A stretch of 64,000 bases of DNA from Nitratireductor sp. (lineage in GTDB: Bacteria > Pseudomonadota > Alphaproteobacteria > Rhizobiales > Rhizobiaceae). The position numbers were made by a program, and so were the translations under genes. Below are positions 17,902-26,931 of this stretch, piece by piece (the stretch's first letter is position 1; each line of letters opens with the position of its first letter). The notes under the pieces are model-generated. The model did no database searches. It was not told the DNA's origin and saw only the letters and a list, made by a program, of their open reading frames with translations. The DNA lies in assembly GCF_017794765.1 (NCBI RefSeq), contig NZ_CP051236.1, positions 3,246,192 through 3,310,191 of the forward strand, in the 5' to 3' direction.

Positions 17902-19479
17902 ATGAGCAATTTCTCAACCACGCAGATGGTGCGCAAGCAGGTCATCCCGACCCGTGGCGGCATCGTGGCCTCCCAACACCGCAGGGCCGCCGAAGCCGGT
18001 GCGGCCATTCTGGAGGCGGGGGGCGATGCCATCGACGCAGCGGTTGCCACGTCCTTCGCGGTCGGGGTCGTCGAACCCTGGATGAGCGGGCCTGCCGGCG
18101 GCGGCTGCATGATGATCTGGCGCGAGGCCGAACAGAAGGCGCATACGCTGTTCTTCGGCATGCGGTCTCCCAAAGCTCTCGATCCGGCGGATTATCCGCT
18201 GGACGGATCCGGTCAGTTCTCCGATCTTTTTCCCTGGCTGTCCGTCAAGAATGACCGCAACGTTCAAGGTGCGACGGCGATCGCGGTTCCCGGGACCGTT
18301 GCCGGCATGGAGCTGGCGCACCGCCTGTTCGGCCGAATGGACTGGAAGGACCTGCTGACGCCCGCCGTCGATCTTGCCAGGGAAGGCCTACTCGTCGACT
18401 GGTACGCCGCGCTGCTGATTGCCTCCAGCACCCGCGCACTTGCCAAGGACCCGGACGCGGCCAGCCTTTTTCTTGAGGGCGGGCAATGGCCGACGATTAC
18501 CGGTTGGACAGCGCTCGCGGAGAAACGGCTCGACCAGAGCCGTCTGGCCGAAACGCTGCAGTGGCTTGCCAGGGAGGGCGCCCGCGATTTCTATGAAGGC
18601 GATATCGCCCGCGCGCTGGTTTCCGACGTCAGAGCCAAGGGCGGGTCTCTCAGTCTCGCGGATCTGGCGGCGTACAAGGCTGAGCTGCGTGAAGCGATCA
18701 CCGTGCCCTATCGCGGCGGCATCGTCCACGCCTCAAAGGGTCTGACCGCAGGTCCGAACCTTGTCGAATGCCTTGGCATGATGGAAGCCGCCTTCGAGCC
18801 GGCCGGTGCCCCCGATGCCACGAGCTACGGCGCCATGGTCGAGGCGCTCGGCACCACCTACCGCAGCCGCCTCGAGCACATGGGCGACCGGGACGCCCCG
18901 CATGCGCCCTCCTGCACCACCCATTTTTCCGTTGTCGACCGGCAAGGCAACATGGTTGCCGTCACCCAGACGCTGCTTTCCATCTTCGGCTCGCGCGTCG
19001 TCTCGCCGGCGACCGGCTTCCTCATGAACAACGGGATCATGTGGTTCGACCCGGAGCCCGGCAAACCCAACTCGCTGGCACCCGACAAGGGCTGCCTGAT
19101 GAATGTCTGCCCGACGATTGGCGAGATGAACGGCAAGCGGTTTGCCATCGGCGCGTCGGGCGGCCGGAAGATCCTGCCGGCCATTTTGAACCTCACCTCC
19201 TTCATGATGGATTTCGGCATGGACCTCGAAGGCGCCTTTCACCAGCCGCGCGTCGATAATTCCGGCGGGGAGACAGCCGTCGTCGACGAGGATCTGGCTC
19301 CGGATATTCTCGCCTCGCTTCAGGATATCCATCCGGCGGTAACCACGAAACGCACGGTCTATCCCTATGCCTTCGCCTGTCCGGCCGGCGTGATGCGCGA
19401 CAACGGACTGAACACGGGGTGCACGGAAATCATGTCGCCCTGGGGCGATGCCGTGGCAGAAAAGGAAACGAAGAACTGA
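17902..19479 (+). CDS. Gamma-glutamyltransferase family Ntn-hydrolase, cytosolic
   Basis: A 525-residue family member with the self-processing site CTTHFSVVD; Thr339 should become the N-terminal nucleophile of the small subunit after autocleavage. The early ASQHRRAAEAGAAILEAGGDAIDAAVA block is also typical. These enzymes cleave gamma-glutamyl or related N-acyl bonds. No signal peptide is visible, unlike the periplasmic enzyme of enteric bacteria, so it should act on material already imported by the transporter encoded just upstream. It could also be a cephalosporin/glutaryl-type acylase relative; substrate not predictable from motifs. Confidence 0.85.
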   Translation: MSNFSTTQMVRKQVIPTRGGIVASQHRRAAEAGAAILEAGGDAIDAAVATSFAVGVVEPWMSGPAGGGCMMIWREAEQKAHTLFFGMRSPKALDPADYPLDGSGQFSDLFPWLSVKNDRNVQGATAIAVPGTVAGMELAHRLFGRMDWKDLLTPAVDLAREGLLVDWYAALLIASSTRALAKDPDAASLFLEGGQWPTITGWTALAEKRLDQSRLAETLQWLAREGARDFYEGDIARALVSDVRAKGGSLSLADLAAYKAELREAITVPYRGGIVHASKGLTAGPNLVECLGMMEAAFEPAGAPDATSYGAMVEALGTTYRSRLEHMGDRDAPHAPSCTTHFSVVDRQGNMVAVTQTLLSIFGSRVVSPATGFLMNNGIMWFDPEPGKPNSLAPDKGCLMNVCPTIGEMNGKRFAIGASGGRKILPAILNLTSFMMDFGMDLEGAFHQPRVDNSGGETAVVDEDLAPDILASLQDIHPAVTTKRTVYPYAFACPAGVMRDNGLNTGCTEIMSPWGDAVAEKETKN

Positions 19480-19480
19480 C

Positions 19481-20887
19481 ATGACGAGCCGCTCTTCAGC
19501 ATTGAAAGACATCGAGGCATATGCGGACCTTGGAGGCTTTGTAGAAGAGCTTTCCAGGCTGGTCGCCTATCCGACCGAAAGCCAGGAACCGGCTGCCCGG
19601 CCCGAACTTCTGCGCTATCTCACTGAGGCGGCCATCCCCATGCTGGAGAGCATGGGCTTCAGCTGTCGTATTCTGGCAAATCCTGTCGAAGCCGGATACC
19701 CGCTCCTTTATGCCGAGCGGATCGAAAATCCGGACTTCGACACCATTCTCACCTACGGCCATGGCGATGTGATCCGTGCACAGACGGACCAGTGGCGGCA
19801 GGGCTTGGCCCCGTTCAAGGTCATCGTCGAAGGCGACAAGGCTTATGGCCGCGGAACGGCGGACAACAAGGGCCAGCATCTGATCAACTTTGCCGCTCTG
19901 CGAGCCGTCATCGAGGCTCGTGGCTCTCTTGGCTTCAATGCAAAAGTCATTCTGGAAATGGCCGAGGAATGCGGCTCTCCCGGCCTCGAAGCGCTCTGTT
20001 CAGCCCATAAGGACTTGCTGAAGGCCGACGTCCTGATCGCGTCTGACGGTCCTCGTCTTCATCCGGACAGGCCGACCTTGTTCACGGGGTCGCGGGGCGC
20101 AGTGAATTTCGACCTGCGTGTCGAGTACCGCGAAGGGGCGCATCACTCCGGCAACTGGGGCGGATTGCTCAAGGATGCCGCAATCGTTCTTGCCCATGCC
20201 ATCGCGTCGATCGCCGACCGGCGCGGTCAGATCAAGGTGCCGGAATGGCGGCCGACCAGCCTGACACCTGAAATCCGGAAGATTCTCCAGGACTGTCCGG
20301 TGGGAGGCTTTGACGGTCCGTCTGTCGATACGGACTGGGGCGAAGAAAGCCTGACGCCCTCAGAGCGGGTTTTCGGCTGGAATTCCTTTGTCGTGCTCGC
20401 CCAGAAGAGCGGCATTCCCGAAGCCCCGGTCAACGCCATTTCCGGCTGGGCGAATGCCCATTGCCAGCTCCGCTATGTTGTTGGCACCGACCCGGAAGAC
20501 ATTCTCCCCGCGCTGCGCCGGTATCTCGACCGCGAAGGTTTTGAGGATGTTCAAATCCTACCGGCAGAGTGGGGCACGTTCCACGCGACCCGGCTCGATC
20601 CTGCCCATCCGTGGGTCAGCCGCGTGGCGGCATCCGTGGCGGAGACCACCGGCAAGAAACCGGTGCTGCTTCCCAACCTGGCGGGCTCCATTCCCAGCAA
20701 GAGTTTTTCCGATACGCTTGGACTACCAACGGTCTGGCTTCCCCATTCCTATCCAGGTTGTTCACAACATGCCCCCGATGAGCACGTGCTCCTGCCTTCC
20801 AACCGTGAGGCCTTACGAATGATGACAGGCCTGTTCTGGGATATCGGCGAGGCCCGGCCTCCTCCCGGCAATTCAACTGTTCGATAG
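19481..20887 (+). CDS. M20 family metallopeptidase / amidohydrolase
   Basis: A 468-residue di-zinc enzyme. Ligands are visible at His94 (YGHGD), Asp128 (GRGTADNKGQ), Glu162-Glu163 (EMAEECG), an Asp in ASDGP and a C-terminal His (QHAPDEH). A dimerisation domain sits in the middle, containing AHHSGNWGG. The family splits dipeptides or N-acyl amino acids. ATG at 19481 lies one base after the previous stop; no signal peptide. In this operon it likely trims the imported compound after or before the Ntn-hydrolase. Confidence 0.85.
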   Translation: MTSRSSALKDIEAYADLGGFVEELSRLVAYPTESQEPAARPELLRYLTEAAIPMLESMGFSCRILANPVEAGYPLLYAERIENPDFDTILTYGHGDVIRAQTDQWRQGLAPFKVIVEGDKAYGRGTADNKGQHLINFAALRAVIEARGSLGFNAKVILEMAEECGSPGLEALCSAHKDLLKADVLIASDGPRLHPDRPTLFTGSRGAVNFDLRVEYREGAHHSGNWGGLLKDAAIVLAHAIASIADRRGQIKVPEWRPTSLTPEIRKILQDCPVGGFDGPSVDTDWGEESLTPSERVFGWNSFVVLAQKSGIPEAPVNAISGWANAHCQLRYVVGTDPEDILPALRRYLDREGFEDVQILPAEWGTFHATRLDPAHPWVSRVAASVAETTGKKPVLLPNLAGSIPSKSFSDTLGLPTVWLPHSYPGCSQHAPDEHVLLPSNREALRMMTGLFWDIGEARPPPGNSTVR

Positions 20888-20897
20888 GAGGGCGGCA

Positions 20898-22052
20898 ATG
20901 CACGATGTTCTGGTTCTCGGTGGGGGCATGGTCGGTGTCTCGACCGCTCTTGCGCTGCAGGCTGCCGGACGGGATGCTGCTTTCATCGACAGGCAGGATG
21001 TCGGGCAGGAGACCAGCTACGACAATGCTGGCGTCATTCAGACAGAGGCCGTCGAGCCCCATCCTCTGCCTCTCGCCCTGACCACGTTCATCAGGAGCGC
21101 ATTCACGCGCAGCAATGACGTCAACTACCATCTGACCGCGCTGCCTGCCTATCTTTGCCCACTCTGGCTCTATTTTACTCTATCGCTTCCGGCCCGGCAC
21201 AAGGAGATTTCAAGAACCTATGCCGGACTTGTCCGTAGAGCGACCGCCGACCGTGCCCCGCTGATCGCTGTGGCGGGTGCGGATAATCTGATCCGCAGGA
21301 CTGGTCTCCGGTTTGTCTACCGGTCGCAGCAAGGCATTGATGCATCCACGGCAGAGGCCGAACGCATTTCTCGCGACTACGGCGTTGAGGTCGCTATCGA
21401 GTCGCCCTCCGAACTCGCGCAGGCCGAGTCGCATCTGAAACCAGGTCTCGCGGGAGCCGTTCATTGGCCCGAAACGTGGAGCTGTGCGGCCCCGGGGGAG
21501 CTGACACGGTCCTATGCCGCGCTCTTCGCATCAAGGGGTGGTCGCATCGTCACGGCCGATGTGACCTCGCCCGGTGGAGACGTCTCGGCAAAGGAAATCG
21601 TCGTGGCGCCCGGTCCCTGGTCGCCCATGCTTCGCAAGCGCGGTTACCACCGACATTCTACCGGTGGCGGCACGTTGAATGCACCTATGCTCCTGGGGGA
21701 AAGCGCCACCGTCCTGTCTCCCATGCAGAAGGGACTTAGGGTCCTGACCGGGGCTGAACTCGCTTCCTCCACTCCCGTCCAGTTGCAGCGAAGCACTGCG
21801 GCAGCTTCCGAGTTGATCGATCTCGGAGAACCGGTCGAAACCGGGCCCTGGTACGGAAGCCGGCCGTGCATGCCCGACGTGTTGCCGCTCGCCGGCAAGG
21901 CACCGCTTCACAAGGGGTTGTGGTTCCATTTCGGTCACAGTCACCAGAGGTTCACCCTCGGCCCGACGAACGCAGCCTTGCTCGCCGAAGAGATGACGAG
22001 CGGCAGCGCCCCGGTTCCAGATCTTTCTCCCGCCCGCCTGAGGTATCTTTGA
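20898..22052 (+). CDS. FAD-dependent amino-acid oxidoreductase (DadA/DAO family)
   Basis: A 384-residue flavoprotein with the FAD-binding start VLGGGMVGVSTALALQAAG, ETSYDNAGVIQ, a mid-domain PGELTRSYA, the VAPGPWSP strand and the C-terminal GSRPCMPDVLP...GLWFHFGH block. It resembles D-amino acid dehydrogenases, which convert a D-amino acid or secondary amine to the imino acid. It is somewhat shorter than DadA. AGGAGG nine bases before the ATG is the strongest ribosome site in the operon. Likely role: oxidising the amine freed by the hydrolases. Confidence 0.82.
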   Translation: MHDVLVLGGGMVGVSTALALQAAGRDAAFIDRQDVGQETSYDNAGVIQTEAVEPHPLPLALTTFIRSAFTRSNDVNYHLTALPAYLCPLWLYFTLSLPARHKEISRTYAGLVRRATADRAPLIAVAGADNLIRRTGLRFVYRSQQGIDASTAEAERISRDYGVEVAIESPSELAQAESHLKPGLAGAVHWPETWSCAAPGELTRSYAALFASRGGRIVTADVTSPGGDVSAKEIVVAPGPWSPMLRKRGYHRHSTGGGTLNAPMLLGESATVLSPMQKGLRVLTGAELASSTPVQLQRSTAAASELIDLGEPVETGPWYGSRPCMPDVLPLAGKAPLHKGLWFHFGHSHQRFTLGPTNAALLAEEMTSGSAPVPDLSPARLRYL

Positions 22053-22054
22053 CA

Positions 22055-23542
22055 ATGTCCGACCCCGCAGACCTGACCGCGATCGAAGCCCGCCAACTCA
22101 TCGGCTGGCGCAGGCTTTCCCCGGTGGAACTGGCCGAGGCCTGCATTGCCCGGACAGAAGCGATCAATCCGGCGATCAATGCCGTTGTCGCAAGTGATTT
22201 CGACCATCTGCGTGAAGAAGCCCGGAAGGCGGAAGCTGCCGTCGTGAGGGGAGACATCCTTGGTCCGGTGCACGGTCTGCCCTTCGGCGTCAAGGACATG
22301 ATCGATGTGACCGGCCTGCCGACAACCTTTGGCTCTGATCTGTTCAGGGACAATATTGCCGTCAAGGACGACGCCATCGTCGCCACGATGCGCCGGGCAG
22401 GCGGTCTCGTGCTCGGAAAGACCAACAATCCGGAGTTCTCTGCCGGTGGCAACACTGTCAACAAGGTCTACGGGCCGACGGGTAACCCGCATGATCCGGC
22501 AAAGAGCGCGGCCGGTTCGTCGGGTGGATCCGCCGCAGCCCTGGCAACCGGCATGGCCCCGCTCTGCACGGGATCGGACACCGGAGGTAGCCTGAGAAAT
22601 CCGGCGGCTTTCTGCGGCGTCGTCGGTTTCCGGCCGTCTCCGGGCGTTGTGCCCGGCAATACAAGGGGCATGGCCCTGATGCATCTGCCAACGTCCGGCC
22701 CGATGGCGCGTACGGTTGCCGACACGGCCCTGATGCTATCGGTCATGGCCCGGCCGGATCGTCTCGATCCCTTCACCGGGGTGCTTGAAGGCAAAACGCT
22801 GTGGGACCCGCAGGCATTTGCCACCCTGCCCCGCCGCGACCTGAAATCCCTGAAAATTGCCTTCACCGAAGACTTCAGCTTTGCGATGACCGAACAGGTG
22901 ATCCGCCGTGCCTTCCGCAAGAGGGTCGATCATCTGGCGCCGCTTTTCGCATCAGCTGAAGAAACGGCTCCCGACTGCACCGACGCAGACCGGATTTTCG
23001 CGGTTCTGCGCGCTGTGATGTTTCTTGGGGCACACCATGCCAATACGCTGAAACATCCGGGACGCTACGGGCCGAACATCATGGCCAATGTCGAGGAGGG
23101 CCTTTCCTATTCGGCGCTTGATGTCGCCGACGTGATGAACCGACAGGGTGTCTATTATCGCAACTGGCAAGGCTTCTTCGACAACCATGACTACATCCTG
23201 TCGCCAGCAGTGACGATCAGTCCGCGCGACTGGCACGAACTTTACCCGGCCGAGATCGATGGAGAGGCGACACAAAGCTATTACCAGTGGCTCGCCCTCG
23301 CCTATGCCTCGACCATTCCGGGCCATCCCTCCGTAACAATCCCGATGGGCCGGGATGAGCTTGGCATGCCTTTCGGCCTGCAGATCGTTGGCAAACGGTA
23401 CGACGACCTCGGCGTTCTAGCGGTGGCTGGGGAAATCGAGGCTCTTCTTTCCGGCGATAGTGAGTTTGGTCCCCCCAAACCAAATCTGGAAGCATTGATG
23501 CACGGACAAAGGAAGTTGAACGCAAGTATTGAGGCTGCGTGA
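22055..23542 (+). CDS. Amidase-signature hydrolase (possible malonamidase-type)
   Basis: A 495-residue amidase of the Ser-cisSer-Lys type, with the triad Lys80 (FGVKD), Ser155 (AGSSGGSAAA) and Ser179 (SDTGGSLRNP), spaced as in the family. It hydrolyses an amide to acid plus amine. Location just before malonyl-CoA decarboxylase and synthetase genes suggests release of malonate, as known for malonamidase E2 of Bradyrhizobium; an N-malonyl conjugate is another option. Start ATG at 22055, two bases after the previous stop. Confidence 0.85.
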   Translation: MSDPADLTAIEARQLIGWRRLSPVELAEACIARTEAINPAINAVVASDFDHLREEARKAEAAVVRGDILGPVHGLPFGVKDMIDVTGLPTTFGSDLFRDNIAVKDDAIVATMRRAGGLVLGKTNNPEFSAGGNTVNKVYGPTGNPHDPAKSAAGSSGGSAAALATGMAPLCTGSDTGGSLRNPAAFCGVVGFRPSPGVVPGNTRGMALMHLPTSGPMARTVADTALMLSVMARPDRLDPFTGVLEGKTLWDPQAFATLPRRDLKSLKIAFTEDFSFAMTEQVIRRAFRKRVDHLAPLFASAEETAPDCTDADRIFAVLRAVMFLGAHHANTLKHPGRYGPNIMANVEEGLSYSALDVADVMNRQGVYYRNWQGFFDNHDYILSPAVTISPRDWHELYPAEIDGEATQSYYQWLALAYASTIPGHPSVTIPMGRDELGMPFGLQIVGKRYDDLGVLAVAGEIEALLSGDSEFGPPKPNLEALMHGQRKLNASIEAA

Positions 23543-24960
23543 TGAGTACAACATCCTTCTTCAGCGATATGTTGCAGACCATCGCTGACCGCGGTCGGAA
23601 ACTGTTGTCTGATCCACGCGAGGACGACGGTAATCAAATCGGCACCGTGGAAACTCTGTGCGAAACGCTTCTCTCAAGCCGCGGGGAAGCTTCTGGCATG
23701 GCGCTTGCGGCTAACATTCTGGATTACTGGCGCTGCCTCGACACAGATGGCCAGCGGGAATTTATGAGGCTCCTGCTTTCGAATTTCGGACCAAAAAAGG
23801 AATGGCTGGAAAAGGCTATCGATGCGTACCGCCGAAATCCGAACCCGGCCACTATGCTCGAACTCCATTTAGCTGCCGAACCCCGCCGCCAGGAACTGAT
23901 CCGACGGTTCAACCTGGCGCCAAACGGCATCGCAACGCTAGTGCGCATGCGCGAGTCGCTGCTGAATATGAAGATCGACGATCCGGATCTCGCGACGGTC
24001 GATGCTGACTTTGCCCATCTTCTCTTGTCCTGGTTCAACCGCGGTTTTCTCATGTTGAAGCCGATCAGCTGGTCGACACCCGCCGACATCCTCGAAAAGA
24101 TCATCCGCTATGAAGCGGTTCATCATATCGGCGGCTGGGACGAGTTGCGGCTGAGACTTGCGCCCGAGGATCGCCGCTGCTTCGCCTTCTTCCACCCGCA
24201 GCTTACCGACGATCCGCTGATCTTCGTGGAGGTGGCGCTGACACGCGGCATTCCAAGTAATATCGTCGATCTACTGCGGGAGGACCGGGTGCCTATCCGT
24301 GCCAACGACGCAACAACGGCCGTCTTCTATTCGATTTCAAACTGCCAGGATGGCCTGCGCGGCATCTCCTTCGGCAATTTCCTTATCAAGCAGGTGGTCG
24401 AAGACTTGAAGCGCGACCTGCCGAAACTCGACACCTTCGTCACGCTTTCACCCGTGCCGGGCTTCGCGACCTGGCTCACGCGCGAACGGAAATCGAAAGC
24501 CTCAGATGCGCTGAGCGCCGACGACAAGTGCGTGCTGGATGCGCTCGACCAGAACGGCTGGGCCAACGACGAGGAGCATTGCGCCCGGCTGCAGCCGGTG
24601 ATGAACTCGGCCGCGGCTTGGTATTTCCTGAAGGCGCGCAATCCACGGGGTCGGGTGGTCGATCCAGTCGGCCGCTTCCATCTCGGCAACGGCGCAAGGC
24701 TGGAGCGGATCAATTTCCTCGGCGATCGTTCGCCACGCGCCATGCATCAGTCGCACGGGCTGATGGTCAACTATCTCTACAAGTTCGAAGACATTGAAAA
24801 GAACCATGAGGCGTTCGCCGTCCGCCGCGAGGTCGTCGCCTCCCAACCAGTCCGAAAACTGGTTTCCGCGAATCGCGGTTCCAGAAACCTCTTCTCTCGT
24901 CCGGGCGGAGCATCCCCAGAAGAGCTGAAGGGAAATGGCAGCAAGGAGATCAGCGCATGA
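23542..24960 (+). CDS. matA: Malonyl-CoA decarboxylase
   Basis: A 472-residue protein with the N-terminal helical domain and the C-terminal GNAT-like catalytic domain of malonyl-CoA decarboxylase. Conserved blocks: FYSISNCQDGLRGISFGNF (Ser264/Ser266), TLSPVPGFATWL and VDPVGRFHLGNGA with the catalytic His380. It converts malonyl-CoA to acetyl-CoA and CO2. ATG at 23542 overlaps the amidase stop by one base; the next gene overlaps by ATGA. The order decarboxylase-synthetase matches matA-matB of rhizobial malonate operons. Confidence 0.95.
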   Translation: MSTTSFFSDMLQTIADRGRKLLSDPREDDGNQIGTVETLCETLLSSRGEASGMALAANILDYWRCLDTDGQREFMRLLLSNFGPKKEWLEKAIDAYRRNPNPATMLELHLAAEPRRQELIRRFNLAPNGIATLVRMRESLLNMKIDDPDLATVDADFAHLLLSWFNRGFLMLKPISWSTPADILEKIIRYEAVHHIGGWDELRLRLAPEDRRCFAFFHPQLTDDPLIFVEVALTRGIPSNIVDLLREDRVPIRANDATTAVFYSISNCQDGLRGISFGNFLIKQVVEDLKRDLPKLDTFVTLSPVPGFATWLTRERKSKASDALSADDKCVLDALDQNGWANDEEHCARLQPVMNSAAAWYFLKARNPRGRVVDPVGRFHLGNGARLERINFLGDRSPRAMHQSHGLMVNYLYKFEDIEKNHEAFAVRREVVASQPVRKLVSANRGSRNLFSRPGGASPEELKGNGSKEISA

Positions 24961-26468
24961 GCAACCATTTATTTGACGCGTTCCGCGCTGGTGTACGGCC
25001 GGAAGCACCGTTCATCGAGACGGAGGCTGGTCAAGTGTGGACCTATGGCGACATGTTCAAGCTCTCTGCTCGTCTCGCTGCAACGCTGGTGAAACTGAAT
25101 GTCCAGCCAGGCGATCGGGTCGCCGTGCAGGTCGAAAAAAGCCCCGAAGCGCTGATGCTATACCTCGCCTGCGTTCGTGCCGGCGCCATCTATCTGCCGC
25201 TTAACACTGCTTATACGCTCGCCGAGCTCGAATATTTCATCGGCGATGCCGAGCCGCGGCTGGTAGTCAGCACTCCCGAGGCGAAAAAAGGATTGCAGCC
25301 AATCGCCTCGGTGAAGGGCGCCGTCGTCGAAACCTTAGACGACAAGGGCGGTGGCAGCCTGATGGCACTTGCGGCCAGTGAGGCCGAGGACTTCGACGAC
25401 GTCCCACGCGGCCCGAACGATCTCGCCGCCATCCTTTACACCTCCGGTACCACCGGGCGCTCCAAGGGCGCGATGCTGTCGCACGATAACCTGCTTTCCA
25501 ACGCTGCAACGTTGCGCGAATTCTGGCGCTTTTCGAGTGCCGACCGGTTGATCCATGCACTGCCGATCTTCCACACGCACGGCCTGTTCGTCGCCTCCAA
25601 TGTCATCATGCTGGCGGGTGCCTCCATGTATTTCCTGCCGAAGTTCGATGCCTACCGGGTGCTGGCGCTGATGCCAAGGGCGACCGTCATGATGGGAGTG
25701 CCTACCTTCTATGTACGGCTGATCCAGAGCTCCGAGCTGACGCGGGAAACGACCGCCAATATGCGGCTCTTCATTTCCGGTTCGGCACCGCTCCTTGCCG
25801 AGACGCACCGCCGGTTCGAGGTCATGACCGGCCACCGCATCCTTGAACGCTACGGCATGACCGAGACCAACATGAATACCTCAAATCCCTATGACGGGGA
25901 ACGCGTCGCCGGGACTGTCGGCTTTCCACTACCAGGCGTTTTGCTTCGTGTCACCGAACCGGATAGCGTTAAGCCTGTCGCCGATGGCGAGACCGGCATG
26001 ATCGAGGTGAAAGGTCCGAACGTCTTCAAGGGGTACTGGCGCATGCCAGAAAAGACCGCATCGGAATTTCGGATCGACGGCTTCTTCATCACGGGAGACC
26101 TCGGGATGATCGACGAACGTGGCTATCTCCACATTGTCGGGCGCGACAAAGACTTGGTGATTACCGGCGGCTACAACATCTACCCGAAGGAAATCGAATC
26201 CGAGATAGACCAGCTGCCGGGGGTCCTCGAAAGCGCCGTCTTTGGTGTTCCGCACCCAGATTTCGGCGAAGGTGTGACAGCCGTCGTCGTCTGCAAGGAT
26301 GGTGCGGCGCTCGAAGAGAAGGATGTGCTATCCGCGCTCTACGACAGGCTGGCACGCTACAAGCAGCCGAAGCGTGTCCTCTTCGTCGCCGAGCTGCCAC
26401 GCAATACCATGGGAAAAGTGCGGAAGAACACCTTGCGGGAGATTTATGCTGATATCTACCAAAATTAG
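24957..26468 (+). CDS. matB: Malonyl-CoA synthetase (AMP-binding)
   Basis: A 503-residue acyl-adenylate enzyme: A3 motif YTSGTTGRSKGA (161-172), YGMTETNMNTSNPYDGERVAGTVG (in pieces, about 300), TGDLGMID and the C-terminal catalytic Lys in MGKVRKN. The MTETNMNTSNPYDG stretch is typical of MatB, which makes malonyl-CoA from malonate, CoA and ATP. Last gene of the operon. No malonate carrier (MatC) follows, so malonate is probably generated inside the cell by an upstream hydrolase. Confidence 0.92.
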   Translation: MSNHLFDAFRAGVRPEAPFIETEAGQVWTYGDMFKLSARLAATLVKLNVQPGDRVAVQVEKSPEALMLYLACVRAGAIYLPLNTAYTLAELEYFIGDAEPRLVVSTPEAKKGLQPIASVKGAVVETLDDKGGGSLMALAASEAEDFDDVPRGPNDLAAILYTSGTTGRSKGAMLSHDNLLSNAATLREFWRFSSADRLIHALPIFHTHGLFVASNVIMLAGASMYFLPKFDAYRVLALMPRATVMMGVPTFYVRLIQSSELTRETTANMRLFISGSAPLLAETHRRFEVMTGHRILERYGMTETNMNTSNPYDGERVAGTVGFPLPGVLLRVTEPDSVKPVADGETGMIEVKGPNVFKGYWRMPEKTASEFRIDGFFITGDLGMIDERGYLHIVGRDKDLVITGGYNIYPKEIESEIDQLPGVLESAVFGVPHPDFGEGVTAVVVCKDGAALEEKDVLSALYDRLARYKQPKRVLFVAELPRNTMGKVRKNTLREIYADIYQN

Positions 26469-26689
26469 TTATTGGTGACAGGCTTTTGGGCTCCAGTTTA
26501 GCTTTTCTGAGAATGGCAGCAGGAAGACAGGAACTGGATATTCAGCACGGCGCGTGTCCGCTATCAGTGGAGTCAGACCAACACCAACGAAACTTGACCG
26601 GACATTCAGAAATTGGTCCGTGCGGCGCATTTTTGGATACATGCAAGGCGGAAGATGAAAGCAGCGTTCGACTGTGCTCCACAGTTGAG

Positions 26690-26800
26690 GCTGTCTGGTC
26701 TTGTAGCTCCAGGGCATGAGTGCAGCGATCTCGCTGTTAGGCCAAGCGTTGACGATGCGCTAGAGGGTCTGGATAAGCTACGCGTGAGGATCAACTTTCG
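26690..26800 (-). pseudogene. IS66-family transposase C-terminal scrap
   Basis: On the minus strand one frame reads RIVNAWPNSEIAALMPWSYK, close to the RIVNGHPNSxIDxLLPWxY ending of IS66 transposases, with a stop just upstream. Only about 30 residues are recognisable; the rest of the element is gone. Confidence 0.55.
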
Positions 26801-26887
26801 CTCTTGGGTTGACCGTTGTTGCGCGTCTGAATTAGGGCTGCTGAAGGACAGCATTGGGGCGATAGTCTCACCCTACTGACCAAAATT

Positions 26888-26903
26888 TATATATATATAT
26901 ATA
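26888..26903. repeat. (TA)8 dinucleotide run
   Basis: Sixteen bases of alternating TA in an AT-rich patch about 30 bp ahead of the abiEi remnant start; it may have been part of its promoter region. Confidence 0.7.
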
Positions 26904-26931
26904 TTATTCGGTCACACAGTGAGGGAAGCAA

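Larger units (their letters stand above)
26469..26931. other. Decayed intergenic region downstream of the operon
   Basis: No intact gene. It contains an IS66 transposase scrap (about 26690-26800, minus strand) and a (TA)8 run at 26888-26903 just ahead of the abiEi remnant. No clear terminator for the catabolic operon is visible here. Confidence 0.6.

Noticed and set aside
26888..26903. (TA)8 run as a phase-variable switch
   Set aside because: It precedes only a dead antitoxin gene, so no present function can be argued.
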